A DNA stretch of 64,000 nucleotides from Rhodococcus sp. P-2. Its GTDB lineage: Bacteria > Actinomycetota > Actinomycetes > Mycobacteriales > Mycobacteriaceae. The stretch is from positions 2,418,001-2,482,000 of the forward strand of contig NZ_CP066779.1 in the NCBI RefSeq assembly GCF_016598535.1, written 5' to 3'. Positions 18,165 to 27,285 of this stretch are shown here, piece by piece. Numbering within the stretch: position 1 is the stretch's first letter; each line of letters begins with the position of its first letter. The notes beneath the pieces were generated by a model that searched no databases, was not told the DNA's origin, and saw nothing but the letters and a program-made list of their open reading frames with translations. A program made the position numbers and the translations under genes.

Positions 18165-20078
18165 TCACCGGTCATCGGTCGAGTGATCGGCGCCTCCACG
18201 CGACGCACGCACCACTTCTTCGGCGTCGAGCTCCTCGGAAGCGAGAACCTCGAGGACCTTCGCAGCCTGCGATTCCGAAGCAATGACGACGACGCCCACC
18301 ACAAGTGCGCCAGTGGGGACCGTCAGGACCCGGGCACTGATCACATCACCTGGCGTGCCGTCGAGCGAGTGCGCAACGGTCACGGCCTTCTCGGACCCAC
18401 GATCGAGCAACACGACGCCGGCGTCGGAAGTTTCGACCACCTCGTACACCGACCTCCGGGTTCCGAGCCACTGTGCGGCCGTGACAACCTCCGACTCCGG
18501 GAGCAGTTCACCGCGCCTGGCCAGGAAGTCGGCAAAGATCCCACCCTCGAACAGAGCCACGTCCAGTGCCGAGCCGTCGAAGATCGTGGCGGCGATCAGT
18601 TCGTCCTCGGACAGACTGTCGTTTTCGAGATCGTCGAGCCCGGTCACGATGTCGGCGTATTCGGAGGCAAACGCGAACAGGCATGCCTTCTTGTACAACC
18701 ACCGACCATCCGACTCGACGGATTCATCCGCCTTTCCGAGGTGGCAGACCTTGTACTTGCGGCCGGAACCGCACCAACACTTGTCGTTTCGCCCGAGTTC
18801 AGGATGATCGACCGGGACGAAGTCCTGCAGTACGGCGTAGAGATTCTCTTCACTTCCGCCGTCGATCCGCCCGAGCAGTGACAACGCGCGGGTCGCGTCG
18901 CCGCGGTCCGACGCGAACTGGGCCAGCTCGAACAGGGCAGGACCCCAACCGGATTCGGCAAGGAGCGCCTTCTCGTAGTGCGCCTCCGCTTCGAGGACGC
19001 GCCCCAGCCGATCGACTGCCTTACCGGCGAGCCAATGCGCCGCCGCCCGGACCGACCGTGGACCTCGCTCGGCCAGTTCGGCCGCAAGTGCTTCGAGAAT
19101 TGCGTCGGTCACCGGGTCCTGGTTCCGAAAACCGAGATCGAACACCGCTACCGCTGCACCCGGATCCGCGAGTGAGACAAAAGAATCCGGAGCAGCGCTC
19201 ACATGACGGTGGGCCCAGTCCGCGATGTCGAAATCGGCGATGACGGCGTCGGTGTATCCGCGATCCGCCAGATCGACAAACGCGACGGCAGAGACTGCCT
19301 CGTCGTGGGTCAGGTCGTAGGTGCTCGCGACCAGGGCGGTCCGAATCTGCCGATCGTAAGCATCGAAGTCGAATCCCCGCCGAGCCAGTAGTTCTCGCTC
19401 GTGTTCGTACCCTGCTGCCTCGAAAAGCTCGCTCAACGGCGCAATGGGAACTGTGAACAGTGACGGGTCTTCGAGCAGGAGTTGCCAACACACGGAATCC
19501 AAGGCCTCGACGCCGTCTTCCTCGAAGAGTTCGCCGAGGGACGGTACGAGATCTGGTTCGTCCTCGATCTCCACCAGACGAAACGCAAGTCGTCCGTCTT
19601 CGACAGCCAGACCGACGAGATCACCTTCGGCACACTCGCCGAGGGTTCCGGCCGGGAGCATCACGACTCGTCGGCTCCGGAAGTGGGCCGCTCCGCGTTC
19701 CACGGCGGCTTCTTCCGCCGCGATCACACGGATCGCCCCGTCCTCTCCGTCGCCGTCACCGTCACCGTCACCGAATGCCAAGATCGGTTCCAGGTCGGGG
19801 CTCGCGTCGAGGATGTCGGACGCAATCTCCAGGGCGCTGAGTCGGTGAGTGAACACGAGACCTTCGAGGACAGTGTCGAGCGCAACGTACTTTCCGCTCG
19901 GTAGGTATCCGAGCATGGGTTCGGACAGATACTCGAGCACGTCGGCTACCTCGGTCGCCGATCCGTACTCCTCGAGATGGGTCGCCCACTCTTCGAGACT
20001 CAGCGGGCCTTGCTCGCGCAGAACAGCCAAAGCTGCGGAAGCAATGGAACCAGCGGCATCGTCGTCGAAATCAGTCAC
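18165..20078 (-). CDS. SEC-C motif protein, paralogue B
   Basis: Paralogue of the preceding protein, 637 aa, with the same order of regions. Its SEC-C motif begins at exactly the same residue, C434 (RNDKCWCGSGRKYKVC), and the flanking HWLAGKA.DRLG and HPELGRNDKCW segments match. Outside these conserved blocks the two differ widely, so the duplication is old. A run of Gly-Asp dipeptides near residues 102-110 is encoded by a CCGTCA-type microsatellite (about 19747-19773), absent from paralogue A. This length-variable acidic stretch may be a slippage site. It lies upstream of paralogue A in a likely two-gene operon. No function can be assigned. Confidence 0.85.
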   Translation of the reverse strand: MTDFDDDAAGSIASAALAVLREQGPLSLEEWATHLEEYGSATEVADVLEYLSEPMLGYLPSGKYVALDTVLEGLVFTHRLSALEIASDILDASPDLEPILAFGDGDGDGDGEDGAIRVIAAEEAAVERGAAHFRSRRVVMLPAGTLGECAEGDLVGLAVEDGRLAFRLVEIEDEPDLVPSLGELFEEDGVEALDSVCWQLLLEDPSLFTVPIAPLSELFEAAGYEHERELLARRGFDFDAYDRQIRTALVASTYDLTHDEAVSAVAFVDLADRGYTDAVIADFDIADWAHRHVSAAPDSFVSLADPGAAVAVFDLGFRNQDPVTDAILEALAAELAERGPRSVRAAAHWLAGKAVDRLGRVLEAEAHYEKALLAESGWGPALFELAQFASDRGDATRALSLLGRIDGGSEENLYAVLQDFVPVDHPELGRNDKCWCGSGRKYKVCHLGKADESVESDGRWLYKKACLFAFASEYADIVTGLDDLENDSLSEDELIAATIFDGSALDVALFEGGIFADFLARRGELLPESEVVTAAQWLGTRRSVYEVVETSDAGVVLLDRGSEKAVTVAHSLDGTPGDVISARVLTVPTGALVVGVVVIASESQAAKVLEVLASEELDAEEVVRASRGGADHSTDDR

Positions 20079-20096
20079 CCGCCAATGGTAGGCGAC

Positions 20097-20774
20097 TTAT
20101 TGCAGTCCGCTGAGCCCCTCGCCCAGCACGGTCGCACCGAGGATCGCCAGAATGACCGCCATCATCACTGCATTGTTCGCCGTCATCCACGCTTTCGCCG
20201 ACACGAGGATGTCGTCGGCTCGCTTGCCGGAGAACACCTTCACCAGGATCGGCGACGCGATACCGACGCTCGCGATGATCGTGAAGATCACCGCGGCAAC
20301 AATCTGTTGGGCAACAACATTCGTGGCGACCGCGATAGTGGCCGCACCGGATACCGCCAGCGCTGCATTCTTGGGATTGACCGCCGCGGACAAGAACGCC
20401 AACCCGAACGCCTTCCGCGGAGTCAACCCGTCGATGCTCTTCATCCACTTCGGAACTGTCGGATCGCTTCCGTCCCTCGGACGCGCTCGCCACTGCTTGA
20501 ACGCCAATCCGAACAGAACGAGCCCCAACACGATTCGTACGACGCTCGACCACACCGAACTCTGCGCCGACTCCGACTCCGCAAACGAATAGTCCGCGAT
20601 CACGATGGTCACCGCAACGACTGCCGAGATTCCGAGGACCCACCCGAGTAGAAAAGATGCCGCCCCGCGATGTGCTCCAGCGGTGATCATGACGAGCACG
20701 ATCACCGCCATGGGCATCGAGACGAAAAGCAGGCCGAGGGCAATCGGAAGAGACAGACCGATTGCGGCTAGCAC
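20097..20774 (-). CDS. GAP-family (Sap-like) integral membrane protein
   Basis: Polytopic protein of 225 aa with about six membrane segments (near residues 5-25, 30-55, 67-88, 130-150, 157-185 and 200-222). Hydrophobicity and the central SPRKAF..AFLSAAVNPKN-like stretch resemble the GAP/Sap family, whose mycobacterial members help export glycolipids, and more distantly LysE exporters. The GTG at 20774 is chosen because GGAGG sits six bases before it; a longer frame would run into the upstream ilvX gene. It is 49 bp downstream of ilvX and 18 bp upstream of the SEC-C pair, all on the minus strand. The transported molecule is unknown. Confidence 0.83.
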   Translation of the reverse strand: MLAAIGLSLPIALGLLFVSMPMAVIVLVMITAGAHRGAASFLLGWVLGISAVVAVTIVIADYSFAESESAQSSVWSSVVRIVLGLVLFGLAFKQWRARPRDGSDPTVPKWMKSIDGLTPRKAFGLAFLSAAVNPKNAALAVSGAATIAVATNVVAQQIVAAVIFTIIASVGIASPILVKVFSGKRADDILVSAKAWMTANNAVMMAVILAILGATVLGEGLSGLQ

Positions 20775-20823
20775 CGAAAACCTCCAGTTGAATACACGAT
20801 CGATGATCGACTCGAAGTCGAAA

Positions 20824-22377
20824 TCACGACGGGGGTGGCAGCATGACCTCGATGAGATGAGGACCGGGTTCCGCAAGCGCTGCGGCAAACTGCTCCGCCA
20901 ACTCCTCCGCAGTGCTCGCCCGTGACGCGGGCACGCCCAATCCCTCGGAGATCTTCACGTAGTCCATGTCGGGAGACGACAGATCCAACATCGACTGCGC
21001 GACGACGCCGCCACCATCTGCACCGACTCGTTGCAGTTCGCCACGCAGGATGGCGTATGCGCGATTGTTGAGCAGAATCGTCGTGACATTCAACTGTTCT
21101 CGCGCCTGCGTCCACAACGCGGTGATGGTGTACATCGCGCTTCCGTCTGCCTCGAAATTGATCACCGGTCGCTCCGGCGCGGCAATCGCGGCGCCCGTAG
21201 CCACCGGGATGCCCTGGCCGATGGCACCTCCGGTGAGGGTAAGCACGTCGTGGCGCGGCGCTCCGGCAAGGGCAATCGGGATCGCCCAACCGGAAGTGGC
21301 TGCCTCGTCGGAGATGATGGCGTCATCCGGCAGGAGCGCGCCGATCACGTCGGCCCAGTTCCGCACGTCCAGAGGCCCGCTCGGCAGCGCAGGCCGATTC
21401 ACCTCCTGCAGAACAGGTTCGACTCCTGGTGCCACGAGTTCGGCCACTGCTTCGAGAGCGCCGACAACATCGTCACCGACGCTCGCCAGCGTTGTCACTG
21501 CTGCGCCGTCAGGGGCCAGATCGCTCGGCTTTCCGGGATACGCAAAGAACGACACCGGCGAAACCGCGCCGGCCAGGACCAGCTGAGTTGTTCCGCGAAG
21601 TTGTTCGGTGGCGTGCTCGGCGAAGTATCCCAAGCGCTCGAATGACGGTAGCCCCGCGCCTCGTTGAAGCCTGGCCGGAAAGGTCTCGACCAGAATTTGC
21701 GCTCCCGTCGCGGCCGCGATCCGAGAAGCGGCGCGCAGTCCGGCCTCGGAGCAGGCTGCGCCACCCAGCAGCAGCGTGGTGCGTCCCTCGGCATTGACCG
21801 CGCCGACCACCGAGTCGATCTGTGCTGCAGAAACTTCCGCTCGCGGAGATATGTCCCGAGGACCCGCAATCACTCCACCTTCGCCCCACGAGACGTCGGC
21901 GGGGAGGACCAGCGTCGCGATTCTTCCAGCCGAATCCATCGACGCGGCAACGGCGTCGGCCGCATCGCTACCGACAGTCGCGGTGGATTCGGAACGTCTA
22001 CTCCACCCCTCCAGCCATTCGGTCAGCGCGTCGATATTCGATTCGAGAGGAGCGTCGAAACCGTGGTGGTAGGTGGCGTGGTCACCGACGATGTTCACGA
22101 TCGGCGTGTGGGCGCGGCGCGCGTTGTGAAGGTTCGCCAGCCCGTTCGCCATTCCGGGTCCGAGGTGAAGAAGTGTCGCGGCAGGCTTTCCGGCGATACG
22201 CGCGTAGCCGTCCGCTGCACCGGTGACAGCGCCCTCGAACAGTCCCAGTACCGCACGCATCTGCGGAACGGAATCGAGTGCGGCGACAAAATGCATCTCG
22301 GACGTTCCGGGATTGCCGAAGCACACTTCGACGCCCGAGTCGGCCAGGCTCTGGATGAGCGACTGTGCACCGTTCAT
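20824..22377 (-). CDS. ilvX: IlvX-type thiamine-diphosphate enzyme (acetolactate synthase-like)
   Basis: ThDP-dependent protein of 517 aa of the acetolactate synthase/benzoylformate decarboxylase fold. The catalytic Glu segment (LFEGAVTGAADGYARIAGKP) is at about residues 45-64. The C-terminal cofactor domain reads ADGSAMYTITALWTQARE...LLNN, so the first Gly of the usual GDG metal motif is Ala. From memory, mycobacterial IlvX has the same overall look and also a variant motif, which supports orthology. The ATG at 22377 is preferred over an in-frame GTG at 22386 because AGAGGTGA lies six bases before it and MNGAQ is the family N-terminus. It is coupled to the upstream crotonase, whose stop lies within that ribosome site. 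The actual substrate is unproven. Confidence 0.85.
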   Translation of the reverse strand: MNGAQSLIQSLADSGVEVCFGNPGTSEMHFVAALDSVPQMRAVLGLFEGAVTGAADGYARIAGKPAATLLHLGPGMANGLANLHNARRAHTPIVNIVGDHATYHHGFDAPLESNIDALTEWLEGWSRRSESTATVGSDAADAVAASMDSAGRIATLVLPADVSWGEGGVIAGPRDISPRAEVSAAQIDSVVGAVNAEGRTTLLLGGAACSEAGLRAASRIAAATGAQILVETFPARLQRGAGLPSFERLGYFAEHATEQLRGTTQLVLAGAVSPVSFFAYPGKPSDLAPDGAAVTTLASVGDDVVGALEAVAELVAPGVEPVLQEVNRPALPSGPLDVRNWADVIGALLPDDAIISDEAATSGWAIPIALAGAPRHDVLTLTGGAIGQGIPVATGAAIAAPERPVINFEADGSAMYTITALWTQAREQLNVTTILLNNRAYAILRGELQRVGADGGGVVAQSMLDLSSPDMDYVKISEGLGVPASRASTAEELAEQFAAALAEPGPHLIEVMLPPPS

Positions 22378-22382
22378 TTCGA

Positions 22383-23123
22383 TCACCTCTTCTGCATGAA
22401 AGCTGCGAATGCTTCTTGCGCTTCGTCGGATCGCCGCCGTCTCGCGAAATGATCCGACTCCACGTCGATGGTCTCCAGCAGGGCATCGAGATGTGGACGA
22501 CGAAGCAGCATCTTCGTCAGCGCTACCGATTCAGTCGGGGAGTCTGCAATGCGTACTGCCCGGTCCAGCGCCACGTCGAGTGCGGTCCCGGCTTCCACGA
22601 CCCGATTGACCAGGCCGGCTTCGGCAGCCTCGTCGGCGTCGAACATATCGCCGAGCATCAACAGTTCCGTCGCGCGTTTGAGGCCTGCGATCTGTGGCAA
22701 CAAATAGCTCGATCCGCCCTCGGGCGAGAGTCCGAGCGGAACGAACGGCAAGCGGAATCGTGTACCTCGCCCCGCGAATGCCATGTCGCAGTGCAACAAC
22801 ATCGTGGTGCCGATTCCGACTGCAAACCCCTCGACCGCCGCGACGATCGGCTTGCGTGCGGTGACGAGCGCGATCAACAAATCCTTGGCCTCGCCGCCGT
22901 CTTTCCCGGCGGTGTCCTGGAAACTTCCGATGTCGTTGCCACTGGTGAAGACACCACCGGCGCCCGTCAGCACCGAAACCCGCACTGCATCGTCGTCGTC
23001 GGACTCCCGGATCGCGTTCGTGAGTTCACGGTACGTCTTGGGGTCGAGCGCGTTGCGCCTCTCCTGGCGGTCCATCGTGAGCAACCGGACTCCCGGTGAG
23101 TGCTCCTCGATCCGAACAGTCAT
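22383..23123 (-). CDS. enoyl-CoA hydratase/isomerase
   Basis: Crotonase-family protein of 246 aa. It starts in the canonical way ([22 protein letters not shown]), has SGNDIGSF near residue 66 as oxyanion-hole segment, and then [24 protein letters not shown], followed by [19 protein letters not shown]. The Glu in SPEGGSS fits a hydratase/isomerase active site near residue 134. The C-terminal [18 protein letters not shown] is family-typical. It precedes ilvX by a stop-start arrangement that makes coupled translation likely, and follows an oxidoreductase gene by 49 bp. The substrate is unknown. Confidence 0.9.
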   Translation of the reverse strand: MTVRIEEHSPGVRLLTMDRQERRNALDPKTYRELTNAIRESDDDDAVRVSVLTGAGGVFTSGNDIGSFQDTAGKDGGEAKDLLIALVTARKPIVAAVEGFAVGIGTTMLLHCDMAFAGRGTRFRLPFVPLGLSPEGGSSYLLPQIAGLKRATELLMLGDMFDADEAAEAGLVNRVVEAGTALDVALDRAVRIADSPTESVALTKMLLRRPHLDALLETIDVESDHFARRRRSDEAQEAFAAFMQKR

Positions 23124-23172
23124 CCGTACCTCCGTCGTAGCCGAGAGTCTCGGTTCAAGCTACTCGGTCGAT

Positions 23173-24075
23173 TCAGCCGACCTCCAAGACGAGCTTTCCC
23201 CGCACGCTTCCTTTCTCACCCACACGGTGAGCCTCCACGATTTCGTCGAGTGGGAAGGCCCTCGTGGAGGGGAGGACGAAGCGCCCGGACTCGATCAGCG
23301 CGCCGATTTCGGCGAGGGCGTGGATCGCGCGTCCACTGTCGCCTCGACTGAACCTCACCCCGGATTCCTGCGCACCCTCGAAGTCCGCGATCGTGATCAC
23401 GTGTTCCGCGCCGCCTGCCAACTCGATGAGCACCGGCAACACACCCGTCCCTGCTACGTCGAGCGCCAGATCGACGCCGTCCGGCGCGAGTTCACGAACT
23501 CGCCCGCTGAGCCCTTCCCCATAGGTGACCGGCTCGGCCCCGAGCGACCGTAGGTACTCGTGATTGGATGGGCTGGCGGTGCCGATCACCCGGGCTCCTC
23601 GAATCACGGCCAACTGGACTGCGGCACTACCGACGCTGCCTGAGGCCCCGTTCACGAGAAGAGTGCCGCCATCGTGCACCCCGAGTTGGTCGAGCGCCCG
23701 TGTCGCTGTCTCGACCGCCGCCGGCAGTGCAGCGACGTCGACAAAGCTGCGCGACAACGGAATAGGTGCGAAGTACGAGAGCACTGCCAGTTCAGCTTGT
23801 GCTGCGCCGCCTGTGCAGAAACCGAAAACACGATCGCCGAGGTTCACATCAGTGACGCCCTCACCGATCTCGTCGACGACGCCCGCCGCCTCGTACCCCA
23901 GGGTTTGCGGGAGTTCCTGATCCATCAGCCCCTGGCGCTTCTTCCAGTCACTCGCATTGACACCTGCCGCGTGGACGGCAATTCGAATCTGGCCCGCCCC
24001 CGCGTGGGGGTCGGGCAGGTCAACGAGCTCGAGGACTTCAGGCCCCCCGAACCGGCTGAAACGGGCCGCTTTCAT
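23173..24075 (-). CDS. NADP-dependent medium-chain oxidoreductase (quinone oxidoreductase-like)
   Basis: Zinc-free medium-chain dehydrogenase/reductase of 300 aa. The N-terminal GroES-like domain opens MKAARFSRFGGPEVLEL and contains AAGVNASDWKKRQG near residue 40 and LGYEAAGVVDEIGEGV near 58. The Rossmann nucleotide motif NGASGSVGSAAVQLA is near residues 142-156. No structural zinc Cys cluster is present, as expected for quinone oxidoreductases that reduce enones or quinones with NADPH. It heads a minus-strand group with a crotonase, ilvX and a GAP-family gene. The 321-bp region upstream also contains a strong hairpin. Confidence 0.9.
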   Translation of the reverse strand: MKAARFSRFGGPEVLELVDLPDPHAGAGQIRIAVHAAGVNASDWKKRQGLMDQELPQTLGYEAAGVVDEIGEGVTDVNLGDRVFGFCTGGAAQAELAVLSYFAPIPLSRSFVDVAALPAAVETATRALDQLGVHDGGTLLVNGASGSVGSAAVQLAVIRGARVIGTASPSNHEYLRSLGAEPVTYGEGLSGRVRELAPDGVDLALDVAGTGVLPVLIELAGGAEHVITIADFEGAQESGVRFSRGDSGRAIHALAEIGALIESGRFVLPSTRAFPLDEIVEAHRVGEKGSVRGKLVLEVG

Positions 24076-24396
24076 TCGTTGTGCTCCGATCTTGATCCCG
24101 GGCTAGAACTCCACACCTGATTGAAATGTAGGCGAAGTCCCGTCGACGATGCGAGGAACCTCGCGTTCAGCGTTTCTTCAGAAGAAGGCCCGTACCGTCG
24201 TCACTGGTTCGTCGAACTACCTGAGGATGAACTGGCGGGTGATGCCCCCGATTCCAGAGGGTCGGGGGCATCCTCTATTGGGGGGCAGCGCCTGTTGGAG
24301 CAGTGTCTGTTGGAGAGCGAAAGACTGCCCCGGCGTACCTTTGCGTTTACGCTCAGCCCGAGGAACTCCGCGCGAAAGAAAGCCGGTCGACTGACG
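24076..24396. other. 321-bp intergenic region with a strong leader hairpin
   Basis: The gap lies between the divergent oxidoreductase (start 24075) and YhgE/Pip-like (start 24397) genes. I see no supported coding sequence. Its main element is a perfect hairpin: GATGCCCCCGA at 24241-24251, a 10-nt loop, and the inverse arm at 24262-24272. A nonamer CTGTTGGAG occurs twice at 15-bp spacing around 24292-24315. The hairpin could act as a terminator or attenuator in the leader of the plus-strand gene, or stop antisense transcription. Confidence 0.55.
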
Positions 24397-25710
24397 ATGA
24401 GCAAGAACACGGAGCCGTCTGCCCGCACCGTCATGCACACACCACGATTCTGGTTGACGCCGTTGATAGTGGTCACCCTCTTGATGTCGGCGCTGGCAGC
24501 GCTGTACATGGGCGGAATACTCGACCCCAAGAATCACCTGGACCAGTTCCCGATCGCCCTGGTCAACCAGGACGAAGGCGACACCCTCCCCGGCGGCGAC
24601 CCCGCCGACCGCAAGAATTTCGGAAACGACATCGTCGCCGGCCTCGACAGCGGAATCGACCACCAGAAGATCGACCTGCAGCAGATCGGTATCGCCGAAG
24701 CCCAATCTCGGTTGAACTCCGGCACGCTGTACGGCGCGATCGTGATTCCCAGTGATTTCACGAAGAGGACGATCATCCTGGCGGAGGCCAGCGTCGTCGC
24801 CGGTGACGTAGAGCAACCGATCATCACGATCTACACCAATCCGCGCGCCGGTTCCGTATCCGCATCTCTGGTCCAGTCGATCGGAACTACAGCCCTCGCC
24901 TCGGTCAACAAGAACATGGGCGAGCAACTCACCACCCTGGTCACCCAGCAGTTGGAAGCGGGAGGCACCGGAACCCAGATCTCAGGAGCGAGCCGCCTGC
25001 TGCTCGAAAATCCGGTGAACGTACTCACGGTTGCCCACGATCCGCTTCCCGACGGCACCGGAATCGGTTTGGTTGCATTCTATTTCGCGCTGCTGTTGGT
25101 CCTTGCGGGATTCACCGGAGCAACGGTGGTCAATTCCTTGGTGGACGGCATGCTCGGATATGCGCCTACCGAATTCGGTCCGCTCTTCGTTCAGAACGAC
25201 GTTGTGGGTATCAACAGGTTTCGGACGCTGCTCGTCAAATGGGCGTTCATGATCGTGTTGTCCGGCATAGTCTCCGCGTTGTTCCAGTGGATCAGTCGCG
25301 CCCTCGGAATGCCGGTCACTCACGGGCTTGCATTGTGGGAGTTCGGGGCATTGGTCATCACAGCGGTCGGCATCACGGCAATGTCGGTGATGGCCGCGTT
25401 CGGCTCGTTGGGCATGTTGATCAACCTGTTCGTGTTCGTCATTCTCGCGCTGCCCTCTTCCGGTGGCACCATCCCCCTCGAAGCCAGCCCCAGGTTGTAT
25501 GCCTGGCTGGCGCAATTCGAGCCGATGCACCAGATCTACATGGGTACGCGATCGATCCTGTTCTTCGGCGCACGCGGTGAGGCAGGGCTGCTGCATGCCG
25601 TCTGGATGACGTTGGTGGGTCTACTGATCGGCGTCGTACTCGGCATCGTGACCACCCGTTTCTACGACCGCAAGGGCTACGAGCGCACACATCGTCCCAA
25701 GGTGGCGTGA
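24397..25710 (+). CDS. YhgE/Pip-like ABC-2-type membrane protein
   Basis: Membrane protein of 437 aa. One N-terminal membrane helix (about residues 18-39) is followed by a large extracytoplasmic part beginning QFPIALVNQDEGDTLPGG and extending to about 215. Five or six C-terminal membrane helices start at GIGLVAFYFALLLVLAG. This layout and the ALVNQDEG segment match the YhgE/Pip N-terminal domain (DUF3533-type) of proteins related to ABC-2 permeases and phage-infection proteins. No ATPase gene is adjacent, so it may work alone, in envelope maintenance or export. The ATG at 24397 lacks a clear ribosome site. The leader carries a strong hairpin at 24241-24272. Confidence 0.83.
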   Translation: MSKNTEPSARTVMHTPRFWLTPLIVVTLLMSALAALYMGGILDPKNHLDQFPIALVNQDEGDTLPGGDPADRKNFGNDIVAGLDSGIDHQKIDLQQIGIAEAQSRLNSGTLYGAIVIPSDFTKRTIILAEASVVAGDVEQPIITIYTNPRAGSVSASLVQSIGTTALASVNKNMGEQLTTLVTQQLEAGGTGTQISGASRLLLENPVNVLTVAHDPLPDGTGIGLVAFYFALLLVLAGFTGATVVNSLVDGMLGYAPTEFGPLFVQNDVVGINRFRTLLVKWAFMIVLSGIVSALFQWISRALGMPVTHGLALWEFGALVITAVGITAMSVMAAFGSLGMLINLFVFVILALPSSGGTIPLEASPRLYAWLAQFEPMHQIYMGTRSILFFGARGEAGLLHAVWMTLVGLLIGVVLGIVTTRFYDRKGYERTHRPKVA

Positions 25711-25809
25711 GGTGGTACCCAGTCGGGATTCGATCGAAACCTGTTGGGCCAATTCAATGTGATTGCGCGTTTCGGGAATCTTCGAACCCCCTCCGCACGT
25801 TGTACAACT

Positions 25810-27186
25810 ATGGCTAATTACAAAACAGTCAATCCCGCGACAGGTGAAACCGTCAGGGAATTCGATACTTTGGATGACGCCGGAGTTGAAGCCGCACTTG
25901 CGAACACGCATCGCGGCTACTTGACCTGGCGCAACAGTGCGCCACAGCAACGTGCGGCAGTCCTGAGCAAGACGGCCGAACTGTACACAGAGCGAGCAGA
26001 CGAACTGGCCCGAATGATCTCGTTGGAGATGGGTAAGCCGGTCCGCGAGGCCAAGGGCGAAGTACAACTCTCGGCCGCGATCTATCAGTGGTACGCAGAC
26101 CACGGCCCGGCGTTGCTCGAGGAAGAACGGCTCGACGTTCCCGGGGCCGAGGAGTCGGTTGTGTACCGGCGACCGATCGGCGCCCTGATCGGCGTCATGC
26201 CGTGGAACTTTCCGTACTACCAGGTCGCCCGCTTCGCGGCACCGAATCTCATGCTCGGCAACACGATAATTCTCAAGCACGCGTCCAACTGTCCGCAGTC
26301 CGCCCTGCTGATGGAAGAGATTCTGCGACAAGCCGGATTGCCGGACGACGCCTACGTCAACGTCTTCGCGACCAACGAACAGATCGCGGACATGATCGCC
26401 GATCCCCGAGTTCAAGGCGTGTCACTGACTGGTAGCGAACGCGCAGGCACCAGCGTCGCCGAAACTGCTGGACGCAACCTCAAGAAGGTCGTCCTCGAAC
26501 TCGGCGGATCGGACGTGTTCATCGTCCTCGATTCCGACGACATGGATGCCACCGTCAAGTCAGCCACCAAGGCACGTCTGTCCAACGCAGGCCAGGCCTG
26601 CAATGCGGCCAAGCGTTTCATCGTCACCGAAGATTTCTACGATGATTTCACGCGCAAGTTGGCGACCTCCTTCGAATCCGTTTCTGCCGGTGACCCGTTG
26701 GATGAATCCACAGTCCTGGGCCCGCTGTCCTCACAGAGCGCGGCGGACACACTGATCGAGCAGATCGACGACGCCGTGTCCAAGGGCGCAACCCTGCTGG
26801 CCGGTGGAAAGAAGATCGACGGCCCGGGCGCCTACGTTCAACCGACGTTGCTCGCAGACGTGACCCCGGACATGCGTGCCTACAGCGAAGAACTCTTCGG
26901 ACCTGCCGGCGTCGTCTACAAGGTCAAGTCGGCCACCGAGGCTGTGGAACTTGCCAATTCGTCGGTCTACGGTCTGAGCGGGTCCGTCTGGAGCAGCGAT
27001 CTCGATTCCGCCCGGTCGGTCGCTGCCGATCTCGACGTGGGAATGGCGTTCGTCAACGAGCACGGAACGACGTTGCCCGGACTTCCCTTCGGCGGAGTCA
27101 AGCGCTCCGGAGTCGGCCGCGAGCTCGGTCCGTGGGGAATGGACGAGTTCGTGAACAAGAAGCTGCTCCGCGTCTCCAAGAAGTAG
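25810..27186 (+). CDS. aldehyde dehydrogenase, succinate-semialdehyde dehydrogenase type
   Basis: NAD(P)-dependent aldehyde dehydrogenase of 458 aa. Motifs are MPWNFPYYQVARFAAP near residue 135, LTGSERAGTSVA near 202, VLELGGSD near 226 and catalytic C264 in NAGQACNAAKRF. The short N-terminus and GGVKRSGVGRELG ending place it with the GabD1/YneI group that oxidises succinate semialdehyde to succinate; other small aldehydes are possible. The ATG at 25810 has no ribosome site but follows directly on a palindrome, GTTGTACAAC (25799-25808), so the mRNA may be leaderless or the site may be an operator. A clear terminator follows, indicating a single-gene unit. Confidence 0.92.
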   Translation: MANYKTVNPATGETVREFDTLDDAGVEAALANTHRGYLTWRNSAPQQRAAVLSKTAELYTERADELARMISLEMGKPVREAKGEVQLSAAIYQWYADHGPALLEEERLDVPGAEESVVYRRPIGALIGVMPWNFPYYQVARFAAPNLMLGNTIILKHASNCPQSALLMEEILRQAGLPDDAYVNVFATNEQIADMIADPRVQGVSLTGSERAGTSVAETAGRNLKKVVLELGGSDVFIVLDSDDMDATVKSATKARLSNAGQACNAAKRFIVTEDFYDDFTRKLATSFESVSAGDPLDESTVLGPLSSQSAADTLIEQIDDAVSKGATLLAGGKKIDGPGAYVQPTLLADVTPDMRAYSEELFGPAGVVYKVKSATEAVELANSSVYGLSGSVWSSDLDSARSVAADLDVGMAFVNEHGTTLPGLPFGGVKRSGVGRELGPWGMDEFVNKKLLRVSKK

Positions 27187-27212
27187 CTCGGTGCAAAAGT
27201 AGCGCAATACAA

Positions 27213-27251
27213 AGGAAGGCCCTGATCTCTGTTGAGGTCGGGGCCTTTCCT
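27213..27251 (+). terminator. hairpin terminator after the aldehyde dehydrogenase gene
   Basis: A 13-bp stem with one bulge and one G-U pair: AGGAAGGCCCTGA at 27213-27225 pairs with TCGGGGCCTTTCCT at 27238-27251. It starts 27 bp after the stop codon at 27186. Confidence 0.85.
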
Positions 27252-27285
27252 CATATCCCACGGACCAGCAAGAGCAATGCCCTGG

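Noticed and set aside
19747-19773. Gly-Asp microsatellite as a separate gene or calcium-binding repeat
   Set aside because: It is only five dipeptides inside one paralogue of the SEC-C pair, with no RTX or EF-hand spacing; it is treated as a slippage-prone linker.
20775-20888. Longer N-terminus for the GAP-family gene (38 extra codons)
   Set aside because: It would overlap the ilvX 3' end by 65 bp and adds a Cys/Arg-rich non-membrane segment; the GTG at 20774 has a well-spaced GGAGG.
24149-24394. 81-codon open frame in the 321-bp intergenic region
   Set aside because: It crosses a strong hairpin, has an Arg/Ser-rich composition typical of a chance frame, no ribosome site and no recognisable pattern.
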